64,000 nt of DNA from the NCBI GenBank assembly GCA_014874365.1, contig JACWAH010000019.1, positions 62,001 to 126,000 on the forward strand, in the 5' to 3' direction. The translations under genes were made by a program, and so were the position numbers. The notes under the pieces are model-generated. The model was not told where the DNA came from and searched no databases. It was given only the letters and a program-made list of their open reading frames with translations. This DNA is from Thermoplasmatales archaeon. GTDB lineage: Archaea; Thermoplasmatota; Thermoplasmata; Thermoplasmatales; Thermoplasmataceae. Shown piece by piece: positions 18,464 to 27,970 of this stretch; positions within the stretch are counted from its first letter, which is position 1, and the number at the start of each line of letters is the position of its first letter.

Positions 18464-19603
18464 ATGGAAAGAGCTCCAAGAATCATCATCTTGGGCGATG
18501 GCACTGCTGGACTGAATCTGGCAAACAAGCTCAGGAAATTGCTTTCAGTTGATGATGCCTTTATAACAATAGTAGGAAATTCACATAGACACTATTACAA
18601 AGGCGACGGATTCCTCATACCGTTTGGATACAAAAAACCGTCTGAATCTTATAAGCCGATCGATTTTTTACTTAGTCCAAAAATAGAACACGTCAGGGAT
18701 GAAATAACTGGTATCAGAATCAAGGACAGGACCGTATTGACCAGGAAGAAAACTCTTAACTACGATTTTCTGGTAATTGCCACGGGTGCCAGACTCGCGT
18801 ACGACAAGGTCCCGGGTTATCTGGGTGAAGCAAAGCATTTCTACGATTTTGAGCATTCAATGGAATTAAGAGGAATATTAGATCAGTTCAAGGGAGGAAC
18901 TATTGTCGTGGGAACATGTCAAGCCAATGTCCCATGCGCTCCGTCAGTATTTGAATTCTCGATTTTGCTTGACCAGTACCTTAGAGAAAAGGGCCTTAGA
19001 GACAAGGCCTCTATAAAATATATTTATCCTCAAGAGAAAGTATTTCCAATTGATGAAATGGTTCCGGTGATGGAAAAACTACTGAGAGACAGCGAGATAG
19101 AAATAGAGACTGGTTTTGAGGTAGATTCGATAATTCAAAAGAACCACGAAATTCACTCCAAGTCTGGAAAATCAATTAATTATGACTTACTTGTGCTTGT
19201 TCCACCTCACATGGGCCAGAATTTTATTGCTGAGTCCGGGCTTGAAAACGTAGACAACTTTGTCACAGTGGACAAGAACAAACTCACACCTCCGGAGCAT
19301 GATGAGATATTCGTAATTGGAGATGCCGCAAACCTTCCGATTCCCAAAGCTGGTTCTGCAGCCTGGATGCAGGCAGAATACGTTGCCAAGGAAATAAGCC
19401 GCAGAGTTGGAAAGATAATGGTTGGATCTGAATATGAAGGCGATGTTGGATGCACCCTGTACACAGGGAATGGAACTGGATTGACGATTTATTTCAACTA
19501 TAGCAAGAGACCCAAAGTTAGTAAACCCAGGCGGTTTGACTACCTGCTCAAGAAGATGGAAAGCGATGCTTACTTTTCAGTAATTGCCAGAGGAATGATT
19601 TAA
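18464..19603 (+). CDS. sqr: Sulfide:quinone oxidoreductase-like flavoprotein
   Basis: FAD enzyme of the SQR/flavocytochrome c sulfide dehydrogenase group, 379 residues. N-terminal Rossmann motif GDGTAGLNLA, a second pyridine-nucleotide-like region, and conserved redox cysteines: two in CQANVPC (about residues 152 and 158) and one in GCTLYTG near 330. SQR oxidises sulfide at the membrane and passes electrons to quinone. Start taken at the ATG after gggggatg, an unusual Shine-Dalgarno-like lead here; a TTG 15 nt earlier is also open. DUF1641 gene follows at once. Confidence 0.85.
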   Translation: MERAPRIIILGDGTAGLNLANKLRKLLSVDDAFITIVGNSHRHYYKGDGFLIPFGYKKPSESYKPIDFLLSPKIEHVRDEITGIRIKDRTVLTRKKTLNYDFLVIATGARLAYDKVPGYLGEAKHFYDFEHSMELRGILDQFKGGTIVVGTCQANVPCAPSVFEFSILLDQYLREKGLRDKASIKYIYPQEKVFPIDEMVPVMEKLLRDSEIEIETGFEVDSIIQKNHEIHSKSGKSINYDLLVLVPPHMGQNFIAESGLENVDNFVTVDKNKLTPPEHDEIFVIGDAANLPIPKAGSAAWMQAEYVAKEISRRVGKIMVGSEYEGDVGCTLYTGNGTGLTIYFNYSKRPKVSKPRRFDYLLKKMESDAYFSVIARGMI

Positions 19604-19604
19604 A

Positions 19605-20084
19605 ATGACAGAAGATCAAGAAAACAATGGAAACCATGACTCTATTGAAGAATTATTAATGCTAGTGATGCAACAAAAGGACCAGATAAATGGGATTACC
19701 GAACTTCTGAAAAGCGCTATAGAATCTGGAGCGCTTGAGCATTTCCTCGAACTGATTTCCAAGATTAATCCCTCTAACATTGAGTATTTGACGAAAATCG
19801 TGAGTTCTTACAACATGAAAGTGGGGATCTTTAAAGCAATCGACCTGATTCCAGCTTTTCTTTCCGCGTTGTCTGATGAAGGAACATCAGATATAATCAA
19901 GGCGATCGCATTCAACTCGGACGGCATTAGCGAGAAAATGGTGGACGGTGCAAAGAATCCACAGAAGCTGACGCTATTGAGACTCCTGGCCCTCGGCAGA
20001 GACCCAGACTTCTCAGCAGGTGCTACAGCTATGATAAACATGCTTTCTGAACTTGGAAGAACACTTAGCAGGGTCAGAGAGTAA
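19605..20084 (+). CDS. DUF1641 family protein
   Basis: 159-residue, mostly helical acidic protein. The pattern SIEELLMLVMQQKDQI and a later VDGAKNPQKLTLLRLLALGRDP fit DUF1641, which commonly sits next to sulfide:quinone oxidoreductase genes in archaea. One base separates it from the SQR stop, so they share a message. Its molecular role is not established; association with the SQR is inferred from gene order. Confidence 0.75.
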   Translation: MTEDQENNGNHDSIEELLMLVMQQKDQINGITELLKSAIESGALEHFLELISKINPSNIEYLTKIVSSYNMKVGIFKAIDLIPAFLSALSDEGTSDIIKAIAFNSDGISEKMVDGAKNPQKLTLLRLLALGRDPDFSAGATAMINMLSELGRTLSRVRE

Positions 20085-20209
20085 ACATCATCTGCAAATT
20101 TTAACATTTACATAAAACTAATATCTGTACCATTCCTGTCTGATCCGGGTTCACCTTAAAAAACTAATAAAAAAATAGAAGCATAAACAAGGATCGCAAA
20201 AAAGGGCCT

Positions 20210-20899
20210 TCACATTTCATCCATCGACACCCCATCGTCTTCAAATCCTTCGTCTCCTCCCTCATATGCTCTTACCCCCATTGTTCTTGTCCTTACTGCC
20301 CGTGTATTTGCAGTTAGCTTCAGGGTGGGTCTGTTTCTCGTTTCAGAGTACGTTACTTTGTCCAGTGATCTGCGGTAGGTCTGATGCATGACGTCTTCGT
20401 GGTTCAGCATCTCGTTGTAGGTTCCGCCAACAAAACCGAATGTTACCAGTGTAATAAGTGAACTGGGCAATATCAGGGTGAAGGTTCTGAGTATCCCAAA
20501 GGACATGTACATATCAGTGAGAACATTCGATGCAGAAGCAAGCTGCGACTGCGATAAGGTTAGGACACCTGATCCAAAATAATAAGATGCATAAGCCAAA
20601 GGACCGGATTTAAAGGGAAATAGAGCGAAAGTGGTGAACATCAGCACAGATGAAGCGACCAGGGTGGCCATAATGCCTTTCCAAGAAGACCCTGCCTTTC
20701 TTCCTCCAAGATAACCCGCAATCGCTGCTCCAATGACAGGTATCCACCAAAGCAGGAGTGCAAAAATTATTGTGTAATATATTGACTTTACCTGCGCAGT
20801 TCTATTTGAGTCAACTGGTTTTTCCCTGCGGGCAAGCCTGGTATACGACCTATCATCGATTGGTTCGACATATTTCGGTCTAGAGGATAACATAGTCAT
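20210..20899 (-). CDS. Membrane protein of unknown function with acidic C-terminus
   Basis: About 229 residues: a basic N-terminal arm, four hydrophobic segments including a glycine-rich IAGYLGGRKAG turn, then a soluble basic region (RTRTMGVRAY) and an acidic end (EGGDEGFEDDG). No family recognised. Three starts are possible: TTG 20914, ATG 20899 and ATG 20893; two TATA-like boxes (around 20931-20939 and 20911-20920) lie upstream, so the true start is uncertain. Confidence 0.6.
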   Translation of the reverse strand: MTMLSSRPKYVEPIDDRSYTRLARREKPVDSNRTAQVKSIYYTIIFALLLWWIPVIGAAIAGYLGGRKAGSSWKGIMATLVASSVLMFTTFALFPFKSGPLAYASYYFGSGVLTLSQSQLASASNVLTDMYMSFGILRTFTLILPSSLITLVTFGFVGGTYNEMLNHEDVMHQTYRRSLDKVTYSETRNRPTLKLTANTRAVRTRTMGVRAYEGGDEGFEDDGVSMDEM

Positions 20900-20973
20900 G
20901 CATGTGTCAGACAATATAAGACATCAATGATATATAAGCTTTTGGAATTGTTTCCTAAAGCAGTGAAAATGCC

Positions 20974-22188
20974 TCAGGCTCCGTACTTTTCAGCTCTTCC
21001 TGAAATTGCCAGAAGGTATTGCATTAAGTTATCACTGCCTAGCTTAAGGGATCCATTTCCGCATGATACCTCGTCAAACGAGAAAGATCCACCTTCCCTG
21101 ATCCCTGAAGTGTAGATCAGGAGTGGAAGTGGATCTCCGCTGTGTTCCTTCAAGTCACATGGTGTGCTGTGATCCCCAGTGATCGCAATAACAAGTTTAT
21201 CGGATAATAAAAGAAACGGTTCCAGAACTTTGTCTGCCTTCTCTATCACAGAGGTTTTCAGCAAAGGCTTTCCATCATGGCCGGCTACATCAGTTGCCTT
21301 GAAGTTTATCATAACGAAATCACTGGTTTTAAGTGCGGTTAAAGCCCTATCCACTTTTACTCGGTAATCAGAGTCATAACTCCCTGTCATCCGTGGGTCA
21401 TTAACAGTCTCCAAACCTGCAAGATGGCCTATCCCCCTGATTAACGGAATTCCGGCTATGCATGATCCTTTCATATCATACTTTTTGTTGAAAGGTTCAA
21501 GCTCCGGGGCTTTTCCTACCCCTCTTAAAAGAAGCGTGTTTGCCCTGGGAAGACCTTTTGATGCCCTATCCTCATTTACTTTACTTTGGGACAGTTTTTC
21601 GTGTACAATGCCCAGATACTTATTCAAAAGTTCAGCGGTTTTCTGTCCTTCTTTGCTGAGAGCCTCTATCTTTTTTACCTTCAGCCCAACTTCATGGGGA
21701 TCTGAATCTCCCACATTATCGGATAAAGCCGGACCGCTAACCACCAGAGCAGCGCGATGCTCGACTCCCGGCTTTACAGTAAACCTGTAACCATCGATTT
21801 CCATGGTTATTGAATCAGACAGTTCCCCAGTTCCTTGAGATATCCTCCCCGCTCTCCTGTCCGTTACTATTCCCGCCTCGTCAATGGTTCCGAAATTAGC
21901 CCTGAATGCAATATCTCCGGGATTCATCAGGAGACCCAGCCCCATTGCTTCAAACGGCCCCCTTCCAGTGTATACAATCTTGGGATCATAGCCAAGCAAT
22001 GACAGATGTGAAGTATCTGATCCGGTACAGACACCCGGGGAAACGGGATACATGAGCCCAGACTGGCCCCTGGATGCCATAAAATTCATATTAGGCCTGT
22101 ATGCGAATTGAAGTGGAGTCAAGCCGTACAGATCCTTGCAGGGCCTGTCACCTAATCCATCCAAAATGATAAGTACTATTTTTTTCAC
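20974..22188 (-). CDS. apgM: 2,3-bisphosphoglycerate-independent phosphoglycerate mutase, archaeal type
   Basis: Interconverts 3- and 2-phosphoglycerate in glycolysis/gluconeogenesis. Alkaline-phosphatase superfamily protein of 404 residues, shorter than bacterial iPGM, as expected for ApgM. The metal-binding LDGLGDRP at the start, the phosphoserine region TGSDTSHLSLLGYDP (about 56-70), and the later metal ligands in KATDVAGHDG and TGDHSTPCDLKEH are present. Its promoter lies in the gap shared with mcm. Confidence 0.94.
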   Translation of the reverse strand: MKKIVLIILDGLGDRPCKDLYGLTPLQFAYRPNMNFMASRGQSGLMYPVSPGVCTGSDTSHLSLLGYDPKIVYTGRGPFEAMGLGLLMNPGDIAFRANFGTIDEAGIVTDRRAGRISQGTGELSDSITMEIDGYRFTVKPGVEHRAALVVSGPALSDNVGDSDPHEVGLKVKKIEALSKEGQKTAELLNKYLGIVHEKLSQSKVNEDRASKGLPRANTLLLRGVGKAPELEPFNKKYDMKGSCIAGIPLIRGIGHLAGLETVNDPRMTGSYDSDYRVKVDRALTALKTSDFVMINFKATDVAGHDGKPLLKTSVIEKADKVLEPFLLLSDKLVIAITGDHSTPCDLKEHSGDPLPLLIYTSGIREGGSFSFDEVSCGNGSLKLGSDNLMQYLLAISGRAEKYGA

Positions 22189-22203
22189 GAGGCGTTATTT
22201 TAA

Positions 22204-22280
22204 CTTTATTTAAACAGTTTCCTCATTGCTAAAGTGGTGTGAAGGCTAAGAAAAGCCAAGCACACATGAATATAATATAT
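22204..22280. promoter_or_regulatory. Divergent promoters of apgM and mcm
   Basis: A tttaaataaag box (minus strand, 22205-22215) lies about 22 nt before apgM, and tataatatat (22271-22280) lies about 25 nt before the GTG of mcm. Both arrangements suit leaderless transcription. Confidence 0.55.
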
Positions 22281-22299
22281 CGAGTGGTTATAGTAAACA

Positions 22300-24933
22300 G
22301 TGGCGATTACTACCATCCCAGAAGAGATCGAGGAATTTGCCAAAAGAGCATGGTACGATCTCTTTGAGCTATACGGATACACCGATACCCTGAACCGGTT
22401 AAGGCAGGTGTATCCTGATACCAGATCCATGAATGTTTCATTCAAGGATCTGTCGAAAATAGAAGGTTTTGCAGACATTATACTTGCAATGCCTGAATCC
22501 GTGCTCAAGATTGGAGAGGAGATAATCAAGCGTGATTATCTGGAAAAAAGCATTCTACCTTCTGATTCCAGACGATTTAACATCAGGTTGATTGATACTC
22601 CATTGAAAGACACCTTCATTGAAATTAGGAACATGAGGAGCATCAACATTGGAAAACTGGTCAGTATATCAGGCATAGTTAGAAAGAACACAGAGGTTAC
22701 CCCCCGGCTTCAAAATGCCGCCTTTGAATGTGCTTTTTGCAAGTCAGTATTATATCGATCACAGTTAAGGGGCCGCCTTGAGGAGCCCGAAGTTTGTACA
22801 AACGACGAATGCCCGTCCGAGGGAAAGAAGGTAAAATTTACGCTTCTTCCGAATGAATCTGAATTTGTAGATGTTCAGAAAATCGAGATTCAGGAAAACC
22901 CTGAAACAATGGAAGGCGGGGCACAGCCACAAAGAATTGAAGTTATAGTGGAGGACGATTTGACCGGTCAACTCTTTCCTGGTGACCGGGCCCTTATTAC
23001 CGGGGTGCTGGTGGCCGAGCAGAAAAGGCAGGGCATAATCCCCCTCACGGAATTCCACACTTACATTTACACGATAAACCATGATAAGGATGTCAGGGAA
23101 ATCAGCGATATCGAGATCACCAAGGAAGACGAAAAGAAAATAATCGAATTATCGCAGAACGGAGAAATTATTGACCTTCTTGAAGGATCGATAGCCCCCA
23201 CAATATACGGGCATGAAATGATTAAGAAGGCCCTGGTTTTGCAACTTTTTGGTGGCCTGCGGAAAGTGATGAAGGATGGGACAACTATCAGAGGCGATAT
23301 CCATATTTTGCTTGTCGGGGACCCAGGTACTGCAAAATCACAGCTTTTGCGCTATATGACAACGCTGTCACCGCGTGGAATATATGCTGCTGGAAAGGGT
23401 TCAAGTGCAGCAGGATTGACCGCAGCTGCCGTCAGGGATGATTTCGGTGAAGGAAGGTGGACTCTGGAAGCAGGCGTTCTCGTTATGGCTAACAATGGAC
23501 TGGCTGCCATTGACGAATTGGATAAAATGGATCAGACGGACACGGCAGCAATGCACGAGGCTATGGAACAGCAGAGTTTCCACCGTGATTCAGAGATTCT
23601 ATTTTCAGATGGCATCACCCAAAAAATTGGAGAATACGTAGACCAGTTGATGGACTCAAATCCTGCAAGGATTATCAGGAGAGGAAAAGCTGAAATCCTG
23701 ATATTAAGAAAACCGGCATATGTCGAGTCAAGCGACTCCGATGACATATTTCCTTCAAAAGTCTCCCAGATAAGCAGGCATAGATATGCCGGGAAATACT
23801 TGAAATTCAGCACAGGAACCGGGAAGTCATTGACCGTGACTGAAGACCATCCAATGTGGATTTATGAAAATGGGCTTAAAGCAGTACAGGCTGAAAGAGT
23901 ACGGGAAGGGGATAGCCTTTTCGTCCTGCAAGAATCGGACTCTGCCAATCAGGGTTCAAAAGGAGTCGTTCAGAGGTTGATGATTGATACAGTATCCAGG
24001 ATAGAATCTACAAACGCAGACAATGACATGGTTTACGATATTACGATACCTGCCAGCAGGACCCTCTTCGCAAATGGGATAATGAGCCATAATTCTATTA
24101 CAATCTCCAAGGCAGGTATTATTGCAACTCTGAAGAGTAGATGCTCTGTGCTGGCTGCTGCTAACCCTTCCCTTGGAAGATATGATCCTGAGTTGTCCCT
24201 GCTGGAACAGATTAAATTTCCGCCTCCACTTCTGTCAAGATTCGATATAATTTTCCGGATTCAGGACAAGCCAGGCGTGGATGAGGACGAAAAGTTGGCG
24301 AGTCATGTTCTCCGGGTACACAAGATGGGTGAAATATATAGGGGGATTGAAGCTGGGACTTCAAAACCGGTGGATATTCCGGAAGAAATTGAATATCTGC
24401 CAAAAATAGACAGGGACCTTATCAGGAAGTATATTGCCTACGCAAAATCCAGAATATTTCCCAGGATGACTGAAGAAGCAATGAATTATATCAGGGAATT
24501 TTACGTTGATGCAAGGAATCGTCACAGCGACGCCATGAAGATCACTGCAAGGCAACTTGAATCGCTTATACGGCTTTCCGAAGCTTCGGCCAGAACCAGG
24601 CTGTCTACAGTTGTAAGCGAAAACGACGCCGTCGTCGCTGCAGGAATACTTGACTATTATCTCCGGGACGTGACAACAGTGGGCGGAAAAGTTGACGTTG
24701 ACATGATCAACATTGGCATGTCGCAGAAACAGAGAAGCGATCTCGAGACAATTATTACGGCAATAAGGACTTCAACCAGGCAGGATGGATTTATTACAAG
24801 GGAAGATCTTGAAAAAATCTGTGAATCCAAGAATATCACCAGAGCAAAGATGGACAAGATTGTGCAGGATTTGATGAATGATGGCCAGGTCTACGAAGGA
24901 AAGAGATCCGGCGACTTAAAGGCGGTACTTTGA
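22300..24933 (+). CDS. mcm: Replicative DNA helicase MCM containing a mini-intein
   Basis: Minichromosome maintenance helicase, the archaeal replicative DNA motor. 877 residues as translated; 704 after removal of a 173-residue intein (23575-24093). N-terminal DNA-binding domain with zinc-binding cysteines (CAFC ... CTNDEC), AAA+ core with Walker A GDPGTAKS (about 340), Walker B AIDELDKM (about 402-409), arginine-finger LLSRFD (after the intein), and a C-terminal winged-helix region. GTG start about 25 nt from a TATA box. The intein separates Walker B from the presensor-1 hairpin, so splicing is presumably required for activity. Confidence 0.96.
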   Translation: MAITTIPEEIEEFAKRAWYDLFELYGYTDTLNRLRQVYPDTRSMNVSFKDLSKIEGFADIILAMPESVLKIGEEIIKRDYLEKSILPSDSRRFNIRLIDTPLKDTFIEIRNMRSINIGKLVSISGIVRKNTEVTPRLQNAAFECAFCKSVLYRSQLRGRLEEPEVCTNDECPSEGKKVKFTLLPNESEFVDVQKIEIQENPETMEGGAQPQRIEVIVEDDLTGQLFPGDRALITGVLVAEQKRQGIIPLTEFHTYIYTINHDKDVREISDIEITKEDEKKIIELSQNGEIIDLLEGSIAPTIYGHEMIKKALVLQLFGGLRKVMKDGTTIRGDIHILLVGDPGTAKSQLLRYMTTLSPRGIYAAGKGSSAAGLTAAAVRDDFGEGRWTLEAGVLVMANNGLAAIDELDKMDQTDTAAMHEAMEQQSFHRDSEILFSDGITQKIGEYVDQLMDSNPARIIRRGKAEILILRKPAYVESSDSDDIFPSKVSQISRHRYAGKYLKFSTGTGKSLTVTEDHPMWIYENGLKAVQAERVREGDSLFVLQESDSANQGSKGVVQRLMIDTVSRIESTNADNDMVYDITIPASRTLFANGIMSHNSITISKAGIIATLKSRCSVLAAANPSLGRYDPELSLLEQIKFPPPLLSRFDIIFRIQDKPGVDEDEKLASHVLRVHKMGEIYRGIEAGTSKPVDIPEEIEYLPKIDRDLIRKYIAYAKSRIFPRMTEEAMNYIREFYVDARNRHSDAMKITARQLESLIRLSEASARTRLSTVVSENDAVVAAGILDYYLRDVTTVGGKVDVDMINIGMSQKQRSDLETIITAIRTSTRQDGFITREDLEKICESKNITRAKMDKIVQDLMNDGQVYEGKRSGDLKAVL
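23575..24093 (+). other. Mini-intein within mcm
   Basis: Residues 426-598 of the MCM frame interrupt the otherwise conserved EAMEQQ / SITISKAGI sequence. The insert starts SFHRDSEILFSDG (splicing block A with Ser rather than Cys at position 1), carries a block-B TxxH motif (TEDH), and ends in block F/G with a terminal His-Asn (MSHN) followed by Ser at +1. At 173 residues there is no room for a LAGLIDADG endonuclease and none is seen. Boundaries are inferred from extein conservation. Confidence 0.9.
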
Positions 24934-24956
24934 AGCCAGGATCGAATGGGATTTGC

Positions 24957-25247
24957 ATGAAATTGACTACTACGAGAGGCGAGGTCCTGCTGGCCGCTGC
25001 AGATTCTGATCTGATCGGGAAGACCCTTAAACAGGGCAAGATCCACCTGAATGTGGACCGGAGTTTCTATTTTGGAGTTGAATCTAACGAGGAATTTTTT
25101 GTAAATTCCCTTCGTATGTGTACGATTGCCAACCTCGTAGGGGAAAGAGTCGTCGATCTTGCAAAGCGGGAGGGGCTTATTGACGAAGAGAACGTGTTAA
25201 CCATTGACGGTATACCCTATGCACAATTTGCATCTTTAGAGCGGTAA
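24957..25247 (+). CDS. DUF424 family protein
   Basis: 96-residue archaeal protein. The succession RGEVLLAAADSDLIGKTL, a central SFYFG and ATIANLVGERVVDLAKREGLID matches DUF424, a conserved archaeal family found near translation and replication genes whose biochemical role I cannot state. ATG 24957 gives the family N-terminus; the frame is open to a TTG at 24930 overlapping the mcm stop. Probably co-transcribed with mcm and the methyltransferase that follows. Confidence 0.75.
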   Translation: MKLTTTRGEVLLAAADSDLIGKTLKQGKIHLNVDRSFYFGVESNEEFFVNSLRMCTIANLVGERVVDLAKREGLIDEENVLTIDGIPYAQFASLER

Positions 25248-25250
25248 CAA

Positions 25251-25928
25251 ATGATGGGCGATACAAAATCGGAACAGGTAAAAAGCGTATTTTCAGCAAT
25301 TAGCGAAAAATACGACTTGCTCGACTCCTTCATTAGTCTTGGAATGGATCAAAAATGGCGAAAGACGCTGGTAAACAATATACCGGAGACAGCTTCAAGG
25401 GTGGTTGAATGTGGAGCAGGCACAGGAAAACTCACCTCATTGATCTTGCGGAGGATAACCGGTTCGGTAAGCGCTATTGACATAACGGAGAAAATGGCTA
25501 AAAATCCTGATCCTTCCCGTGTAAGCTATGTCATCGGGTCGGCAGATGCCACACCTTTTCCCGATGAATTTGCGGATTGCGTGGTTTCAGCTTTTCTGAC
25601 AAGAAACCTTGATTCCGTATCCAAGTACACCGAAGAGTCATACAGGGTCCTTAAAAAAGGGGGCATTTTCCTTAATCTGGATATATTCAACCCACCAGGC
25701 AAGTTCAGGAAAGCTTTCTCCACGTATTTCTTCAAGATAGTTCCATTCGCCGGGGACTTATTGACCCAAAGCAATTCATACAGTTATCTCGCATCCTCTG
25801 TCCAGGGATTCATCAAACCTGGAGAATTTTCAAGGAAACTCAAGATTTCCGGCTTTGAGGATATTACAGCCAGGACATTCGCATTTGGTTCCATCGTTAT
25901 CCACAAGGCGATAAAAGGGGGGAAGTGA
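25251..25928 (+). CDS. UbiE/MenG-like SAM-dependent methyltransferase
   Basis: Class I methyltransferase, 225 residues. The UbiE/MenG signature region (SEKYDLLDSFISLGMDQKWR) is followed by the SAM-binding VVECGAGTGKLT and motif-IV-like DCVVSAFLTRNL. Members methylate the ring of demethylmenaquinone or ubiquinone precursors; Thermoplasmatales make menaquinone-type quinones, so a role in quinone synthesis is plausible. Starts 3 nt after the DUF424 stop with tandem ATGs. Confidence 0.78.
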   Translation: MMGDTKSEQVKSVFSAISEKYDLLDSFISLGMDQKWRKTLVNNIPETASRVVECGAGTGKLTSLILRRITGSVSAIDITEKMAKNPDPSRVSYVIGSADATPFPDEFADCVVSAFLTRNLDSVSKYTEESYRVLKKGGIFLNLDIFNPPGKFRKAFSTYFFKIVPFAGDLLTQSNSYSYLASSVQGFIKPGEFSRKLKISGFEDITARTFAFGSIVIHKAIKGGK

Positions 25929-25937
25929 TATTCTACT

Positions 25938-25973
25938 GTATACATAATAATCATAAATGATTAAATAGTATAC
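25938..25973. promoter_or_regulatory. trp operon promoter with overlapping palindromes
   Basis: aatcat-aa-atgatt (25949-25962) is an inverted repeat directly abutting and slightly overlapping the TATA-like ttaaatag (25961-25968), which lies about 24 nt before the GTG of trpB. Two copies of gtatac (25938-25943 and 25968-25973) flank it symmetrically. A repressor bound here would block TBP/TFB; the regulator is unknown. Confidence 0.5.
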
Positions 25974-25988
25974 GTATTTGTAGATTTT

Positions 25989-27245
25989 GTGCTCAGAATA
26001 GACCAGGATGAAATTCTTCCCGACAAATGGTACAACGTAATATCCGATCTGCCAGAACCACTGTCTCCACCGATCAGTGATTCGAATGACAGTTCATCGA
26101 TTGAGCTTCTCAACAGGATTATCCCTGCCGAAATTTTGAAGCAGGAGTTCACTTTCAACAGGTATGAGAAAATACCGGACCGAGTCAGGGAGCTCTACCG
26201 GATTGTTGGCAGACCAACCCCGTTAATCAGGGCCGGGAAACTTGAAGAGGAGTTGAGGTACAAAGGCAAGATCCTTCTCAAATATGAAGGAGGAACAGTT
26301 ACGGGGTCTCACAAAATAAATACAGCCATTCCCCAAGCTTATTATGCATCACTTGAAGGATCGCGCTCGGTAGTAACCGAAACTGGAGCTGGTCAATGGG
26401 GAACTGCAGTGGCTCTGGCTGCATCTCTCAATCACATGAAATCCAGGATATTCATGGTTAAAGTGAGTTATGATCAAAAACCTTTGAGAAAAACGGTAAT
26501 GGAACTTTATGGCGGGAATGTCGTTTCCAGTCCATCCCAAGAAACTGAATTTGGCTTGGGATTGCTTGCAAAAGACCCGAAGAGCCCTGGCTCCCTCGGA
26601 ATTGCAATCAGCGAAGCGGTTGAGTACGCTCTCAAAAATGATTTGAAATACATGCTCGGCAGCGTCATGAACAGTGTGCTGGCTCACCAGAGTATTATCG
26701 GGCTGGAAACCCGCAAACAGCTTGAAATTGAGGGAGAAGAGGCTGAAGTCTTGATCGGCTGCGTGGGAGGGGGGAGCAACTTTGGTGGGTTTGTATTTCC
26801 ATTCCTGAAAAGTTCAAAGGATATTGAGATGATTGCTTCAACCGCCTCAGAGATACCAAAATTTTCCAAGGGTGAATACGGATACGATTTCCTGGATAGT
26901 GCAGGTATTCTTCCTAAACTGAAAATGTATTCCCTCGGTGCAGGATTTATCCCTCCAGGAATCTACTCAGGCGGTTTAAGATATCATGGTGCTGCGCCTT
27001 CGTTATCCATGCTTATCAGGAATGGAAGGATACAAAGCGACGAAGTCGGTGAACCTGAAGTAATAAACGCGCTGAAGGTTTTTGCACGCACCACCGGGAT
27101 CATCGCAGCGCCTGAGTCCGGTCATGCCATCGCCACAGCTATGCGCTATGCCAGGAAAAATCCTGCAGCCAAAAAAACCATGGTATTGAACGTCAGCGGT
27201 CAGGGGAATTTCGATTTATCTATTTTTAACAAGGTAGGGCTGTGA
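25989..27245 (+). CDS. trpB: Tryptophan synthase beta chain, TrpB2 type
   Basis: PLP enzyme condensing indole with serine. The 418-residue length, the N-terminal extension (LPDKWYNVISDLPEPL) and the GRPTPLIRA stretch mark it as TrpB2, not the shorter TrpB1. The PLP lysine is in GSHKINTA (about residue 110), ETGAGQWGTA binds substrate, and GCVGGGSNFGG holds the PLP phosphate. As the only beta subunit seen, placed directly before trpA, it presumably works in tryptophan synthesis. GTG start; stop overlaps trpA. Confidence 0.94.
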   Translation: MLRIDQDEILPDKWYNVISDLPEPLSPPISDSNDSSSIELLNRIIPAEILKQEFTFNRYEKIPDRVRELYRIVGRPTPLIRAGKLEEELRYKGKILLKYEGGTVTGSHKINTAIPQAYYASLEGSRSVVTETGAGQWGTAVALAASLNHMKSRIFMVKVSYDQKPLRKTVMELYGGNVVSSPSQETEFGLGLLAKDPKSPGSLGIAISEAVEYALKNDLKYMLGSVMNSVLAHQSIIGLETRKQLEIEGEEAEVLIGCVGGGSNFGGFVFPFLKSSKDIEMIASTASEIPKFSKGEYGYDFLDSAGILPKLKMYSLGAGFIPPGIYSGGLRYHGAAPSLSMLIRNGRIQSDEVGEPEVINALKVFARTTGIIAAPESGHAIATAMRYARKNPAAKKTMVLNVSGQGNFDLSIFNKVGL

Positions 27246-27970
27246 AACTCACACTGTATTTTACTCTCGGTTATCCTGACAACGAGGTTCTTGACGAGTT
27301 TCTCGAAGTGGCATCCGAGAATGGAGTGGAAAGAGTTGAACTTGGCTTTCCTTCCGCTGATCCCAGGTACGATGGCCCAATGATCAAAAGGACGCATGAG
27401 GTTGCCATGGGGAACTATGCAGACCAGGCAACCAAAAATATCGTGAAAAGGCTCAATTCGTGTGGAATCAAGGCATACGCCCTTGTGTATCTCAACTCCG
27501 TGATGAAATCTCTTGATTCATTTCTGGAGAAGATATCCAGTTTTGGCTTCGATGGAATAATACTCCCGGACTTGCTTATCGATTATTTTTCAGGTATGAA
27601 TCAAATTTTAAGTGCCCTGAAGGAACAGGGTATCAATATAATACCGTTTGTAACGCCATCAACACCAGATGCAGTGGCAAGGTATGTAATATCAGAAGCA
27701 GGCAAATGGATTTACTATGGCCTGTTGCCATCGACGGGAATAACAGTGCCCTATTCCCTGAAGGAACTGTATGGAAGGGCAAGGGAAATCATCGGTTCAA
27801 AGGAGATTTGTTTTGGATTTGGGTTAAGGAATATACCGCAGATAAGGGAATTGAACGAGTTGGGTGCGGATTCCATTGCAATTGGTTCGAAATTGCTGGA
27901 GTTTCTGGAGCAAAGAAATACTGGCGGTTTCAAAGCATTTCTGGAGGAAGTAAATGTTGCAAGGAATTGA
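27242..27970 (+). CDS. trpA: Tryptophan synthase alpha chain
   Basis: Cleaves indole-3-glycerol phosphate to indole. TIM-barrel of 242 residues starting directly with the first strand (KLTLYFTLGYP). The catalytic Glu is in VELGFP and the catalytic Asp in RYDGP; the phosphate loop includes FGFGLRN and IAIGSKLLE. GTG start overlapping the trpB stop by 4 nt, and its own 3' end overlaps trpD by 17 nt. Confidence 0.94.
   Translation: MKLTLYFTLGYPDNEVLDEFLEVASENGVERVELGFPSADPRYDGPMIKRTHEVAMGNYADQATKNIVKRLNSCGIKAYALVYLNSVMKSLDSFLEKISSFGFDGIILPDLLIDYFSGMNQILSALKEQGINIIPFVTPSTPDAVARYVISEAGKWIYYGLLPSTGITVPYSLKELYGRAREIIGSKEICFGFGLRNIPQIRELNELGADSIAIGSKLLEFLEQRNTGGFKAFLEEVNVARN

Noticed and set aside
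18316-18528. 70-codon minus-strand frame in the gap before sqr
   Set aside because: Runs into the sqr coding strand, has no start context and no protein features; probably non-coding gap.
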